Assembly (NCBI GenBank): GCA_949296705.1
Contig: CASFOW010000082.1
Coordinates: 1-39,326 of the forward strand
Direction of reading: 5' to 3'
Origin: an uncultured bacterium
GTDB taxonomy: Bacteria > Bacillota_I > Bacilli_A > RF39 > UBA660
Length of the DNA: 39,326 nucleotides
Shown here piece after piece: positions 19,935 through 30,156 of this stretch. Under the pieces are notes generated by a model. The model was not told where the DNA came from and searched no databases. It was given only the letters and a program-made list of their open reading frames with translations. The stretch's first letter is position 1, and each line of letters opens with the position of its first letter. A program made the translations under genes and the position numbers.

Positions 19935-19958
19935 AAAATCCACAGTTTTGTGGATTTT
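19935..19958. terminator. Bidirectional terminator between secG and the radical SAM gene
   Basis: AAAATCCACA (19935-19944) and TGTGGATTTT (19949-19958) pair perfectly over 10 bp around a 4-nt loop, with A and T flanks serving both strands. The two genes are convergent and it overlaps the stop of the minus-strand gene. Confidence 0.85.
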
Positions 19959-21240
19959 AATATTTATATTGATAATTTATTGTGCTTCCTCTTCTTTTTA
20001 CGATTCTTTTTGGAGGTTCTTTTACTATGGTTCCTAGTGGTAGTTCATATAAATCTTTTTTCATACTATAAGGAGTCATAGAATTTGCTAGGTATACTTT
20101 TTTATCATTATGTCCAACTACAATTGATGCATTTGTAAAAGGATAATTCATTACGTTTTCTAATACTTCATAATTGGAAGTTTTAATCGCTTCGCTCAAT
20201 GCTTTTAAGTGTCTTCTTTTCTCCTTATATGGCAATTGTTCTAGTTCATGAGATGGTATCGCATAAAAATCTGCATAATCAACTATTCCTTCTACATATA
20301 TTTTTCTTTCTTTGATATAATTTATTGTTTTTTCTAAATCTTCTTGGGTTTCTGTTGGAAATCCGCTCATTAATATGGTATCAACTATTTTTTCTTGCTC
20401 TTGTAGAGTTCTTATAATATAGTCATACTCTTCTAGAGTGTGCCCTCTATTCATTGCTTTTAATATCTTATCACTAGCACTTTCTAATTGAAGGGATACT
20501 TGAACTACTTTTTTACATCTTGCTAATTCTTCTAATAATTCTGGATACATATTTTGGGCTGTTATTTCATTTACTATGATATAGTTTAGATCTGTTTCTT
20601 CTGCCAATTCATGAATAAATTTATGAAGTATAGGTTTTTTATAAATATCTATCCCATAAAGAGTTAGATTTTCTCCAGATAATGAAATGATTTTTGTACC
20701 ATTCTTGATTTTATTTTTTAAATAATATAGGGCGTCTTGATCATTTATAGATTCTATCTTTTTTGGATAGTAATGGGTTTTACAAAAACTACAATGATTA
20801 GTACATCCATCTTCTAACATGAATTGGATATAGGTGTCTTGATCACAAATTTTCCTAGTTGCATGTTCTAATGATAACTTTTTAGTTGTTCTTTTCTTTT
20901 CTTCATTAATATAATTGCTGACAGGTACTACAAAATCTTTATTTTCAATGATTTTGATACCCTCTCTATTTTGGGCAAAGTCTAATTCCTTTATTAATCC
21001 AGCAAGACATCCAGTAATAATTAATGGAGAAGTTTTCTTTTTGATTTGCTGTAACCAATAGCAGGTTTTTATACCTTTATCGATACTATAGCCCGTACCT
21101 GCACAAGTGGTATAGATTAGTATATCGCTGTTTTCATAGTCTGTTGTAATTGTGTGGTTCTCACTTTCTAGTCTTATTTTTAAATTTTGGATTAAAGCAT
21201 CTTCTCTTACGCATCCATCATTTAGTATAAATATATTCAT
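19957..21240 (-). CDS. MiaB/MtaB-type radical SAM methylthiotransferase, divergent
   Basis: 427 residues with the methylthiotransferase layout. An N-terminal UPF0004 domain supplies three cluster-binding Cys (C10 in NDGCVRED, C46 in TTCAGTG, C78 in TGCLAG). The radical SAM domain has CTNHCSFC (C146, C150, C153). Family members insert a methylthio group at a tRNA adenosine next to the anticodon or at ribosomal S12. The part after the radical SAM core (about 360-427) is TRAM-like at best. Two family-typical spots differ: the first Cys is not followed by the usual N..D/E pattern, and the residues after CxxxCxxC are KTHYYPKK. Substrate is therefore left open. Transcribed alone from its own promoter, divergent from murD. 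Confidence 0.8.
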   Translation of the reverse strand: MNIFILNDGCVREDALIQNLKIRLESENHTITTDYENSDILIYTTCAGTGYSIDKGIKTCYWLQQIKKKTSPLIITGCLAGLIKELDFAQNREGIKIIENKDFVVPVSNYINEEKKRTTKKLSLEHATRKICDQDTYIQFMLEDGCTNHCSFCKTHYYPKKIESINDQDALYYLKNKIKNGTKIISLSGENLTLYGIDIYKKPILHKFIHELAEETDLNYIIVNEITAQNMYPELLEELARCKKVVQVSLQLESASDKILKAMNRGHTLEEYDYIIRTLQEQEKIVDTILMSGFPTETQEDLEKTINYIKERKIYVEGIVDYADFYAIPSHELEQLPYKEKRRHLKALSEAIKTSNYEVLENVMNYPFTNASIVVGHNDKKVYLANSMTPYSMKKDLYELPLGTIVKEPPKRIVKRRGSTINYQYKY

Positions 21241-21263
21241 ATTTTCACTTCCAAATTGATGTT

Positions 21264-21292
21264 ACTATAGCAAAATTTTTTTTGTTTTTCAA
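21264..21292 (-). promoter_or_regulatory. Promoter of the radical SAM gene
   Basis: On the minus strand TTGAAA (21292-21287), 17-bp spacer, TATAGT (21269-21264), followed by GGAAGTGA before the start codon. Confidence 0.7.
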
Positions 21293-21401
21293 GCAAAAGT
21301 TAATGCAGTTATGATTTAGACTGTTTCTTTTTCTGCTTTTTTCTGGTGGTTTTGCTTACTTTTTCCTTCTTTGGTAGTATAATATAGAAAGGGTGAAGAA
21401 A

Positions 21402-22757
21402 ATGTTTGAGAATCAGAAAATTTTGATTTTGGGATTTGCAAGAAGTGGTTATGAAGCTGCCAAGTTATTGATTACTCGCGGAAACAAAGTGATAATTAAT
21501 GATAATAAAAAAAGAGATGCCCATGATTCTTCTAAAATAGAAGAATTAGAAAATATGGGGGTTCAGTTTGTATTCGGAGGACATCCTGATGATTTGTTAG
21601 ATTCTTCGTTTCAATATCTAATTAAAAATCCTGGGGTTCCCATAGATCACAAATATGTATTAAAAGCAAGAGAATTGGAAATTCCAGTGATTAATGAAAC
21701 GGAAATGTCTTATTTACTTTTACCAAAAGATAAACATATTCAATTGATTGCGATAACAGGGACAAATGGGAAGACAACAACTACAACTTTAGTATATGAG
21801 TTTTTAAAAAAAGCTGGTAAAAGTGTTCATCTGGTAGGAAATATTGGTTATCCATTTTGTAGTTTTCTTTCTAAATTGAAAGATGGCGATATTATTGTTG
21901 ATGAAGTAAGTTGCCAACAATTGGAAAATTTAGATCAATTTCGTCCTAACGTGGCTATTTTAACGAATATTAGTGAAGCACATACTGATTTTATGAAAAC
22001 ATATGAGCATTATACAGAAGTAAAGAGGAAGTTATTTAAGAATCAGGATAAGCATGATGTTGCGGTACTAAATTTGGGAAATGATGAGTCGATTCGAATT
22101 ACTAAGGGTATTTCTTCTTGTGTTAAATATTTTACTAGTAAGGGTGAGATAAATGGAGCCTATATAAAAGATGGGGCTATTTATTATTATGATGAATTAG
22201 TTGTTTACTTAAAAGATATTCGTTTGATTGGTAAGCATAATTATGAAAATATTATGGCAGCAATTGTGGCAGTTAAAGAGTATCAGGTTTCTAATGAGGT
22301 TATTCAAGAAGTACTAAAAGAGTTTGGTGGTGTAGAGCATCGTTTAGAGTTTGTTGCTGAAATCGAGGGAAGAAAATTTTATAATGATACTGAGGCTACA
22401 AATATTAAATGTTGTCAGATTGCATTAGCTTCTTTTCATGATCCTGTTATTTTATTCTTGGGGGGCTTGGAAAGAGGGCAAGACTTTACTGAATTAAGTG
22501 ACTATATGACTCCGGTTAAAGCAATTTTGGCGATTGGCGAATGTAGGAAGCGTGTAAAAGAGTTTGGGGATAAATTAGCTATTCCTACTTATGAGTATGA
22601 ATTTTTAAAGGATGCGATGCCAAAAGCTTGGGAAATTAGTACAAATGGTGATATAATATTATTGAGTCCAGCGAGTGCATCGTGGGATCAATATAAACAA
22701 TGTGAAGATAGAGGAGCAGAATTTAAAGATTTTGTTCATTCGCTTCAGAAAAATTAG
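21402..22757 (+). CDS. murD: UDP-N-acetylmuramoyl-alanine--D-glutamate ligase
   Basis: 451-residue Mur ligase that adds D-glutamate to UDP-MurNAc-L-alanine in the cytoplasm. The N-terminal Rossmann part is KILILGFARSGYEAAKLL; the ATP site is TGTNGKTTTTTLVYEFL; the central domain includes EVSCQQLENL and TNISEAHTDFM. The C-terminal domain begins near GVEHRLEFVAEIEGRKFYNDTEATN and ends LLSPASASWDQYKQCEDRGAEF. ATG 21402 is preferred over GTG 21393 because AAAGGGTGA then serves as ribosome binding site. A TATAAT box (21378-21383) lies just upstream. eno follows 64 bp later and may be co-transcribed. Confidence 0.97.
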   Translation: MFENQKILILGFARSGYEAAKLLITRGNKVIINDNKKRDAHDSSKIEELENMGVQFVFGGHPDDLLDSSFQYLIKNPGVPIDHKYVLKARELEIPVINETEMSYLLLPKDKHIQLIAITGTNGKTTTTTLVYEFLKKAGKSVHLVGNIGYPFCSFLSKLKDGDIIVDEVSCQQLENLDQFRPNVAILTNISEAHTDFMKTYEHYTEVKRKLFKNQDKHDVAVLNLGNDESIRITKGISSCVKYFTSKGEINGAYIKDGAIYYYDELVVYLKDIRLIGKHNYENIMAAIVAVKEYQVSNEVIQEVLKEFGGVEHRLEFVAEIEGRKFYNDTEATNIKCCQIALASFHDPVILFLGGLERGQDFTELSDYMTPVKAILAIGECRKRVKEFGDKLAIPTYEYEFLKDAMPKAWEISTNGDIILLSPASASWDQYKQCEDRGAEFKDFVHSLQKN

Positions 22758-22797
22758 TATCGGGTGTTTATTTTGTTTTCCCTGATAAATATGATAA

Positions 22798-24057
<1,260 letters not shown>

Positions 24058-24072
24058 TTAGTTAATTTGAAG

Positions 24073-24098
24073 AGAACTTGTGATAAGTTCTTTTTTTT
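24073..24098 (+). terminator. Terminator of eno
   Basis: AGAACTT (24073-24079) and AAGTTCT (24085-24091) with a short loop, followed by T8. Confidence 0.9.
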
Positions 24099-24256
24099 CT
24101 TAGTTGGGGAAAATATGTTGAATATGTTTATTATTTATTTAGAAGTTTTTAGCAATATAAATTTATTCTTTTAATTGGATTTGACTTTTTTATTAAGGGT
24201 ACTACTAATTTTTCTTTTTGTTTACCTTTATTCGTGTAAATATTTATTTCTATTGA

Positions 24257-24285
24257 TTGTGTTAGAGATTATTTTCTTCTATAAT
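24257..24285 (+). promoter_or_regulatory. Promoter of the rnr-capA-smpB operon
   Basis: TTGTGT (24257-24262), 17-bp spacer, TATAAT (24280-24285). Start about 24292, only ~18 nt before the chosen rnr start. This rules out the longer in-frame reading that begins at 24175. Confidence 0.8.
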
Positions 24286-24309
24286 GGTATTATAAAGATA
24301 GGTGAGATT

Positions 24310-26481
24310 ATGAAAGAAGAAATAATTAAGATTTTACAAAATAAGAATAAGGCATTAAGTATCGAAGAGTTAGATCGTTTGCTTCAACATCAAAATTTGG
24401 ATGAATATCGTGAGTTAGAAGATACTCTTCAGGAAATGTGTGATGTTTATACACTTTATCGTTCGAATAAAGATAGATATATGCTTTTTGATCGTGGACC
24501 GTTAAAGAAAGGAATTTTACGTGTTAACCGTAAAGGTTTTGGTTTTGTCGAATGTGAGGACGAAGAAGATGTCTATATTCCAATTGCTAATATGAATGGA
24601 GCTTTACACAATGATTTGGTTGTGGCGGAAGTTTTAGGAAGAAAAGAGAACAACAAGTTAGAAGGTAGAATATTAAAAGTATTGGATCGTAAGTTAAGTA
24701 CAGTTGTCGGTGAGTTCTTTTTACGTAAAGATGGGATAGGGACAATTGATTTGGACGAAGAAAAACTAAAGATGAGTATCGAGATTGAACCAGATATGAT
24801 TCATGGGGCGGTAGATGGTCACAAAGTAGTCGTTAAATTACTTGGTTTAATCGAGAAAAACCGTTATCGTGGTGAAGTGGTTAAAATTATCGGGCATCGG
24901 GACGATCCTGGTGTTGATATTTTATCTATTGTTTATAAGTATGAAATTGAAGATCAATTTTCCGATGAAGTAAAAGAACAATTAAAAACGATTCCTGAAG
25001 AAGTTAGTCCAGAAGCAAAAGTCGGTCGTCGTGATCTAACCAAAGAACAAATTTTTACGATAGATGGTGCGGATACTAAGGATATAGATGATGCTATTTC
25101 GATACAGATATTAGAAAATGGCAATTATCAGCTTGGCGTTCATATAGCGGATGTTAGTTATTATGTAAAAGAAGGGACTCCATTAGATGTTAGCGCGATG
25201 GATAGGGGAACAAGTGTTTATTTGGTCGATAGAGTAATTCCTATGCTTCCTCATCAATTGTCAAATGGTATTTGTTCGTTAAATGAAGGCGTTGACCGTT
25301 TAGCTATCTCTTGTGTTATGGAATTTGATCATAATGCCAAAATGGTTGATTATGAGATTTTCGAAAGTGTGATTCGTTCTAAAAAGAAAATGACTTATCA
25401 AGCAGTTAATTCTATACTAGAAGATAATATTGTGCCAGAAGGGTATGAGCCATTTGAAAAAGATTTACGTTTGATGGCTGATCTAGCTAGTATTTTACGA
25501 AAAGCGAAAATTAAGCGTGGTTATTTGGATTTTGATGTTGATGAACCAAAAATTATTGTTGATGAAAAATGTCATCCAATAGATATTGTTATTCGGGAAC
25601 GTGGTATTGGAGAAAACTTAATCGAAGTTTTTATGATTGCGGCTAACGAGTGTATAGCTTCTCATATTTTCTATATGGAACTTCCTTTTATTTATCGTGT
25701 ACACGAGTATCCAAAAGAAGAAAATATTCGTGAGTTTTTAGATTACATCGGTACTTTAGGTTATCAATATTATGGTAATTTAAAGGATGTTAGGCCAAAG
25801 ACAATTCAAGGTTTACTAGAATTCTTAAAAGATAAAAAAGAGTTTAAAATTTTATCTAGTTTATTACTTCGTAATATGAAGAAAGCGGTTTATAAACCAG
25901 AAAATTTAGGTCACTATGGACTAGCTAGTCCTTGTTATACCCATTTTACTTCGCCAATAAGACGTTATCCGGATACAACAGTTCATCGTTTACTTAGAAC
26001 TTATTTATTTAACAATGATCTTCGTCCAGAAACGATTCGTCATTGGGAAGAAAAGTTACCGTTTGTTGCTGAACATTCATCGATGAAAGAGCGTTCTTCG
26101 ATCAATTGTGAACGAGATGTTGAAGATATGAAAATGGCAGAATATATGGAGGATCATATTGGTGAAGAGTTTACTGGTATGATTTCTGGTGTGACTAATT
26201 TTGGATTATTTATTCAGTTAGATAATTTGGTAGAGGGATTATGTCGTTTAGCGGATATGAAAGATTTCTTTCATTTTGAAGAGGCAACTATGTCAGTAGT
26301 TGGGGAGAAGACTAAGATGAAATACAGTTTAGGAAATCGTGTATTAATTAAAGTTGTATCCGTTTCTAAAGATGAAGGCATGATCGATTTTCAAATTTTA
26401 AAGAAGTTGGATGATGAAGATTCGAATGTTAAAGGGACTAAAAATAAGCAAAGAAAGAATTTTGAAGAAGATATTATTTAA
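24310..26481 (+). CDS. rnr: Ribonuclease R
   Basis: 723-residue 3'-5' exoribonuclease that digests structured RNA and, with SmpB/tmRNA, removes faulty mRNAs from stalled ribosomes. Domains in order: N-terminal winged helix (IIKILQNKNKALSIEEL), cold-shock domains (RKGFGFVECEDEEDVYIP), the RNB catalytic domain with the metal-binding IDGADTKDIDDAISI and later HYGLASPCYTHFTSPIRRYPD, and a C-terminal S1 domain (GEEFTGMISGVTNFGLFIQLDNLVEGL). ATG 24310 with GGTGAG is chosen from the promoter position. The Lys-rich tail typical of RNase R is short. capA follows after 14 bp, then smpB. Confidence 0.97.
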   Translation: MKEEIIKILQNKNKALSIEELDRLLQHQNLDEYRELEDTLQEMCDVYTLYRSNKDRYMLFDRGPLKKGILRVNRKGFGFVECEDEEDVYIPIANMNGALHNDLVVAEVLGRKENNKLEGRILKVLDRKLSTVVGEFFLRKDGIGTIDLDEEKLKMSIEIEPDMIHGAVDGHKVVVKLLGLIEKNRYRGEVVKIIGHRDDPGVDILSIVYKYEIEDQFSDEVKEQLKTIPEEVSPEAKVGRRDLTKEQIFTIDGADTKDIDDAISIQILENGNYQLGVHIADVSYYVKEGTPLDVSAMDRGTSVYLVDRVIPMLPHQLSNGICSLNEGVDRLAISCVMEFDHNAKMVDYEIFESVIRSKKKMTYQAVNSILEDNIVPEGYEPFEKDLRLMADLASILRKAKIKRGYLDFDVDEPKIIVDEKCHPIDIVIRERGIGENLIEVFMIAANECIASHIFYMELPFIYRVHEYPKEENIREFLDYIGTLGYQYYGNLKDVRPKTIQGLLEFLKDKKEFKILSSLLLRNMKKAVYKPENLGHYGLASPCYTHFTSPIRRYPDTTVHRLLRTYLFNNDLRPETIRHWEEKLPFVAEHSSMKERSSINCERDVEDMKMAEYMEDHIGEEFTGMISGVTNFGLFIQLDNLVEGLCRLADMKDFFHFEEATMSVVGEKTKMKYSLGNRVLIKVVSVSKDEGMIDFQILKKLDDEDSNVKGTKNKQRKNFEEDII

Positions 26482-26495
26482 TTAGGTAGGGTAGT

Positions 26496-27686
26496 ATGGA
26501 GAAGTTTTTAAAGGATTCTATCTGTTTGTTTATTATTCTTATTGTCTTATTGCTATTTTTGATTATCTATAAGATATTTCCTTTTTCTGTTTATTGGCAA
26601 CAATTATTGATTCCTTTTGATTCTTCAGTGGTTCAGGAGAATAAAGATACTTCTCTTTCTTCTGAAGAGCCTCCTTTAAAAACAACGACACGTGCTTCCT
26701 TGTTTATGGTAGGAGATGCTTTGATTCACAGTGCGGTTTATGCTGATGCTGATACAGGAAATGGTTATGATTTTCGTCCAATGATCGAAGAAGTGAAAGA
26801 AATATCTAAAAATTATGATCTAGCTTTTTATAATCAAGAGACTATTTTAGGTGGTAGTGAACTAGGGTTATCTAGTTATCCCCGTTTTAATTCTCCCTAT
26901 GAAGTAGGGGATGCTTTTGTTGATGCTGGGTTTAATTTAGTATCTTTGGCGAATAATCATACTTTGGATCGTGGAGAGACTGCCATTTTGAACTCTCATC
27001 AGTATTGGAAACAACATCCTGATGTGATGACTGCGGGCAGTTTTTCTTCTAAAAATGAGATGGATCAGCCTAACATTGGCGAAGTAAATGGAATTCGTTA
27101 TGCTTTTTTTGCTTATACAGATTGGACAAATGGCCTTGTCGTTCCGTCTGGTAAAGAATATTTATTAGCGCGTTATTCTAATGAATTAGCTAAGCAAGAT
27201 ATCGAAAAAGTTCGTGATCAAGTCGATGTTGTTATCGTATCGATGCATTTTGGCGATGAGTATTCTTTGAGTGTTAGTTCTAGACAGAGAGAAATAGCTA
27301 CATACTTAGCTTCTTTAGGGGTAGATATTGTGATTGGTCATCATCCACATGTTGTTGAGCCTATCGAGATGATTGACGATACCTTAGTTATTTATTCGTT
27401 AGGTAATTTTATTTCCGCTCAACGAGGGGTAGAAAAACTGACAGGTATGATGTTTTCTTTGGATATTGTTAAAACTACAGAAGCTGGAGTTAGTAAAGTT
27501 TCTTTAGAAAACATGAAAGCAGGATTAGTCTATACTTATAGTGATACGATAAATGGAATTCGGCGTAATTTTAAAGTATATCCTTATCAAAACTTAACAG
27601 AAGAACTTTTACCTAATCATGAAATGTATTATAATAAATACATGAATCTTATTTTACAGAATGTTTCTAACGTAGAAAGATGGTGA
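26496..27686 (+). CDS. CapA-family membrane-anchored metallophosphatase-like protein
   Basis: 396 residues. An N-terminal membrane helix (about 7-28) anchors a large outer domain of the CapA superfamily, related to calcineurin-like phosphoesterases and found in poly-gamma-glutamate synthesis and other envelope roles. Motifs: [52 protein letters not shown] and [11 protein letters not shown]; these supply the metal ligands. No other capsule genes are near, so a poly-gamma-glutamate role should not be assumed. It sits between rnr and smpB in one operon with tight spacing, and ends in TGA. Confidence 0.88.
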   Translation: MEKFLKDSICLFIILIVLLLFLIIYKIFPFSVYWQQLLIPFDSSVVQENKDTSLSSEEPPLKTTTRASLFMVGDALIHSAVYADADTGNGYDFRPMIEEVKEISKNYDLAFYNQETILGGSELGLSSYPRFNSPYEVGDAFVDAGFNLVSLANNHTLDRGETAILNSHQYWKQHPDVMTAGSFSSKNEMDQPNIGEVNGIRYAFFAYTDWTNGLVVPSGKEYLLARYSNELAKQDIEKVRDQVDVVIVSMHFGDEYSLSVSSRQREIATYLASLGVDIVIGHHPHVVEPIEMIDDTLVIYSLGNFISAQRGVEKLTGMMFSLDIVKTTEAGVSKVSLENMKAGLVYTYSDTINGIRRNFKVYPYQNLTEELLPNHEMYYNKYMNLILQNVSNVERW

Positions 27687-27693
27687 TGATGTT

Positions 27694-28134
27694 ATGGAAA
27701 TTGTCAATCGAGTAGCTAGACATGATTATTTCATCGAAGAAGAATATGAGTGTGGAATAGTTTTGACTGGTACGGAAATTAAATCTATTCGTTTAGGAAA
27801 AGCGAATATTAAAGATAGTTATGCAGTGATTAAGAATGGTGAAATATTTTTATTAAATATGTTTATTAGTCATTATAAAGAAGGAAATATTTTTAATCAT
27901 GAAGAAACAAGAACGAGAAAACTATTATTACATCGCTCAGAAATCTTAAAATTGAATGATAAAGTTCGCTTAGAAGGATATACGTTAATTCCTTTAAAGA
28001 TTTATTTTGTGAAGGGAAAAGCTAAGTTATTATTAGGCGTTTGTAAGGGAAAGAAAAATTACGATAAACGTGAGGCTTTAAAACAAAAAGATATCAGGCG
28101 TCAAGTTGAAAAAGATTTAAAAAATAGATATTAA
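27694..28134 (+). CDS. smpB: SsrA-binding protein SmpB
   Basis: 146 residues; binds the tRNA-like end of tmRNA and places it in the ribosomal A site. Seen: [26 protein letters not shown], the core [39 protein letters not shown], and the basic C-terminal tail ([25 protein letters not shown]), which monitors the empty mRNA channel. ATG 27694 follows capA by 7 bp. ssrA lies 1.6 kb downstream on the same strand, separated by the convergent ClpX-like gene. Confidence 0.98.
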   Translation: MEIVNRVARHDYFIEEEYECGIVLTGTEIKSIRLGKANIKDSYAVIKNGEIFLLNMFISHYKEGNIFNHEETRTRKLLLHRSEILKLNDKVRLEGYTLIPLKIYFVKGKAKLLLGVCKGKKNYDKREALKQKDIRRQVEKDLKNRY

Positions 28135-28137
28135 ACA

Positions 28138-28175
28138 AAAATAGTCAAGGTTACTGTGGCCTTGATTATTTTTTT
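28138..28175. terminator. Bidirectional terminator between smpB and the ClpX-like gene
   Basis: AATAGTCAAGG (28139-28149 region) pairs with CCTTGATTATT (28160-28170) with one mismatch, followed by a T run. The minus-strand gene's stop lies in the 3' arm, so the hairpin serves both convergent genes. Confidence 0.8.
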
Positions 28176-29602
28176 AAGGTATATACTTTATTGTCTTCTA
28201 AAGTTTCTTGAGATACGATTGCTTCACTGAAACGGTTCTGATTCTTCTTTTTTAATAGTTCAAATTCTAAATCGATTAGTGAAGACGCAACTAGTCGTTT
28301 CAGACTTCTGGCTCCGCTATTTAATTCTCTACTTTGTGCGATAATTTCTTGGATATAGCTTTGATCCCAACGTAAATTTACATGGAATTCTTTTTGAATT
28401 CTTGCTTGTTCTAAAAGAAGAGGGCTAATTTTAGAGTGTAAAAGAATATTGGCTAAGTCTTCGTCAGTTAATTGATTTAAGAAGAATACGTTACTCATTC
28501 TTCCAATAAATTCGGGCATTAATCCATAGTTGATTAATTCTTGATTGGTGTATTTATCTTTATTTTTTGTAGATAAATTATTTTGAATAAAACCGAGGCT
28601 TTTTCTCTTTTCTTTTTCTAAGTCTTCAAAGGCTCCACCACATAAGATACTCATCAGACTAGTATCTATGGTGATTTCTACTTCTGGTGCTACTTTTACA
28701 CTATATTCATGGCCTTCTATTAGTTTTAAAAGGGATGGTTGTGGATTGATTTCTTGATCATGATTTCTAGCCAGTTTATCGATTTCGTCAATAAACAAAA
28801 TTCCATTTTCTGCTTGCTCGACATCCTTAAAGGCATTAAAATAAGTTCTTCTTAGAATATCATCGATATCTTTTCCGACATAGCCAGCTGAGGATAAGTC
28901 TGGAGCAGAATAATTAGTAAAAGGAATAGCTAAGTAGTCGGCAATGATGTTAAGAATTTCTGTTTTTCCACAACCAGTTGGTCCGATTAATAGGCCTTTT
29001 TTTATTTCTTGTGGATTACTAGTTCGATAATTCATAGCTAGTAGGGTAATAATTCCTTTTAAATGTTCGTCTTGTCCAAATATTCTCTCTCTTACATATG
29101 CTTCTAATTCTTCAACGTCAATATCGATTCTAATATTATTATTTTCGTAGTTAGAGATTATGATGTTAATATCTTGCTCTGTTTTTTTATCGGTATCTTG
29201 ATTATCTTTTTCTTCTAAGTTTGTTGACTCTATTTTTTTGGCATGTAAAAGTTCGCTTAATTCTTGTGTTGACATGGGAGAAATTTCAATATGATTTTCT
29301 GTGTGATTAGTGGTTCCTAAGTATACTTTTTGACTAGCGTCGTCGAAATATTCCTCCATGCAAAGTTCGATATTATTACAGGAAAACTTTTCTAATAAAT
29401 CTTTGTCGTCGATTGGATAATAGTAACATAACTCCTCTTTTGTTTTCATTAAGGTAATGGTATCCGCTTTGAAATAGGTTTGATCTTTAGTTTGGAAGCA
29501 ATTGCCATAATTGTGTCCAATGATTGCTTTTGTAGGTTGAAAGAGATATATTTCATCTTGAAGAAATTGTTTTTTCATTAGTATTGCTACTTGTTTTGTC
29601 AT
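28166..29602 (-). CDS. ClpX-like AAA+ unfoldase with an unusual N-terminal domain
   Basis: 478 residues. The C-terminal ~320 are a ClpX/HslU-type AAA+ module: Walker A GPTGCGKT (207-214), pore loop GYVG (240-243), Walker B ILFIDEID (268-275), CGGAF (321-325), arginine finger in PEFIGR (363-368), sensor 2 GAR (430-432). An LGF triplet (336-338) sits where ClpX has its IGF loop, which docks onto ClpP. Unlike ClpX there is no four-Cys zinc domain: residues 1-150 are of unknown type. The RKH-loop region before CGGAF is shortened. It lies between smpB and ssrA, on the opposite strand, under its own promoter. A role in unfolding tmRNA-tagged proteins is inference from family and position; a second, standard ClpX may exist elsewhere. 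Confidence 0.82.
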   Translation of the reverse strand: MTKQVAILMKKQFLQDEIYLFQPTKAIIGHNYGNCFQTKDQTYFKADTITLMKTKEELCYYYPIDDKDLLEKFSCNNIELCMEEYFDDASQKVYLGTTNHTENHIEISPMSTQELSELLHAKKIESTNLEEKDNQDTDKKTEQDINIIISNYENNNIRIDIDVEELEAYVRERIFGQDEHLKGIITLLAMNYRTSNPQEIKKGLLIGPTGCGKTEILNIIADYLAIPFTNYSAPDLSSAGYVGKDIDDILRRTYFNAFKDVEQAENGILFIDEIDKLARNHDQEINPQPSLLKLIEGHEYSVKVAPEVEITIDTSLMSILCGGAFEDLEKEKRKSLGFIQNNLSTKNKDKYTNQELINYGLMPEFIGRMSNVFFLNQLTDEDLANILLHSKISPLLLEQARIQKEFHVNLRWDQSYIQEIIAQSRELNSGARSLKRLVASSLIDLEFELLKKKNQNRFSEAIVSQETLEDNKVYTLKK

Positions 29603-29624
29603 ATTATCACATCCATAGTTGTTT

Positions 29625-29653
29625 ATTATAATGGTTTTTACTTATTAATGCAA
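29625..29653 (-). promoter_or_regulatory. Promoter of the ClpX-like gene
   Basis: On the minus strand TTGCAT (29653-29648), 17-bp spacer, TATAAT (29630-29625); GGATGTGAT precedes ATG. It is back to back with the ssrA promoter. Confidence 0.82.
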
Positions 29654-29666
29654 ATCTAAAAGATAC

Positions 29667-29695
29667 TTTTCATATAAGGATAATTGTGATATAAT
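29667..29695 (+). promoter_or_regulatory. Promoter of ssrA
   Basis: TTTTCA (29667-29672), 17-bp spacer, extended -10 TGATATAAT (29687-29695). Transcription would start within a few bases of the mature tmRNA 5' end. Confidence 0.75.
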
Positions 29696-29704
29696 TACGT
29701 TCAT

Positions 29705-30056
29705 GGGGATGTTCAGGTTTCGACAGGATCAGCTGCGCTTAAACGGCAAGTAGATGGCAATCTTAAAATGCGTCAGTTAAAATAACTGGAAACAAATATC
29801 AAATGGCTTACGCTGCTTAATTAGCATATAGTGTAAGGCTCTTTTAAAAACTTTACCTGTTGGTTTTTATAAAGGGCTCGATTTTAACAGGTTATATTAT
29901 CTCTTTGTTTCGGAGAGGTAATGAATTTTAGAAACTAGCTAATATAGTGTTTGTTGGCTAACTTCTATATTAGTGAATTTACTTAGTCAACTAAACTTGT
30001 AGATGTTTTTGCCTCGCTGATTTTGGACAGGAGTTCGATTCTCCTCATCTCCACCA
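29705..30056 (+). ncRNA. ssrA: Transfer-messenger RNA
   Basis: 352-nt one-piece tmRNA. The 5' end GGGGATG pairs with CATCTCC near the 3' end, followed by encoded ACCA (CCA at 30054-30056). The T arm GGACAGGAGTTCGATTCTCC and the 5' D-like GTTCAGGTTTCGACAGG are standard. The resume codon is GGA at 29788, in the ATAACTG context used by Bacillus tmRNA, giving tag GNKYQMAYAA and TAA at 29818-29820. The tag is short (10 residues) and ends AYAA rather than the common ALAA. Pseudoknot-forming sequences fill 29830-30000. The 3' end is intact although mobile DNA lies directly downstream. Confidence 0.97.
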
Positions 30057-30100
30057 GATTGATAGGAAACTCGGACACTTTTGTTTGAGAGTAATAGATT

Positions 30101-30126
30101 ACTAACTAGAAATAGTTAGTTTTTTT
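30101..30126 (+). terminator. Terminator of ssrA
   Basis: ACTAACTA (30101-30108), GAAA tetraloop, TAGTTAGT (30113-30120), then T6. Very similar in style to the terminator at 36761-36785 at the other end of the mobile element. Confidence 0.88.
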
Positions 30127-30156
30127 CTGCTTAAAACGAAAGGATGAGTGATAATT

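Noticed and set aside
24175-24309. N-terminal extension of RNase R (45 hydrophobic residues in frame)
   Set aside because: The stretch contains the -35 and -10 boxes of the operon promoter (24257-24285), so it is not transcribed with the gene; a good start with GGTGAG lies at 24310.
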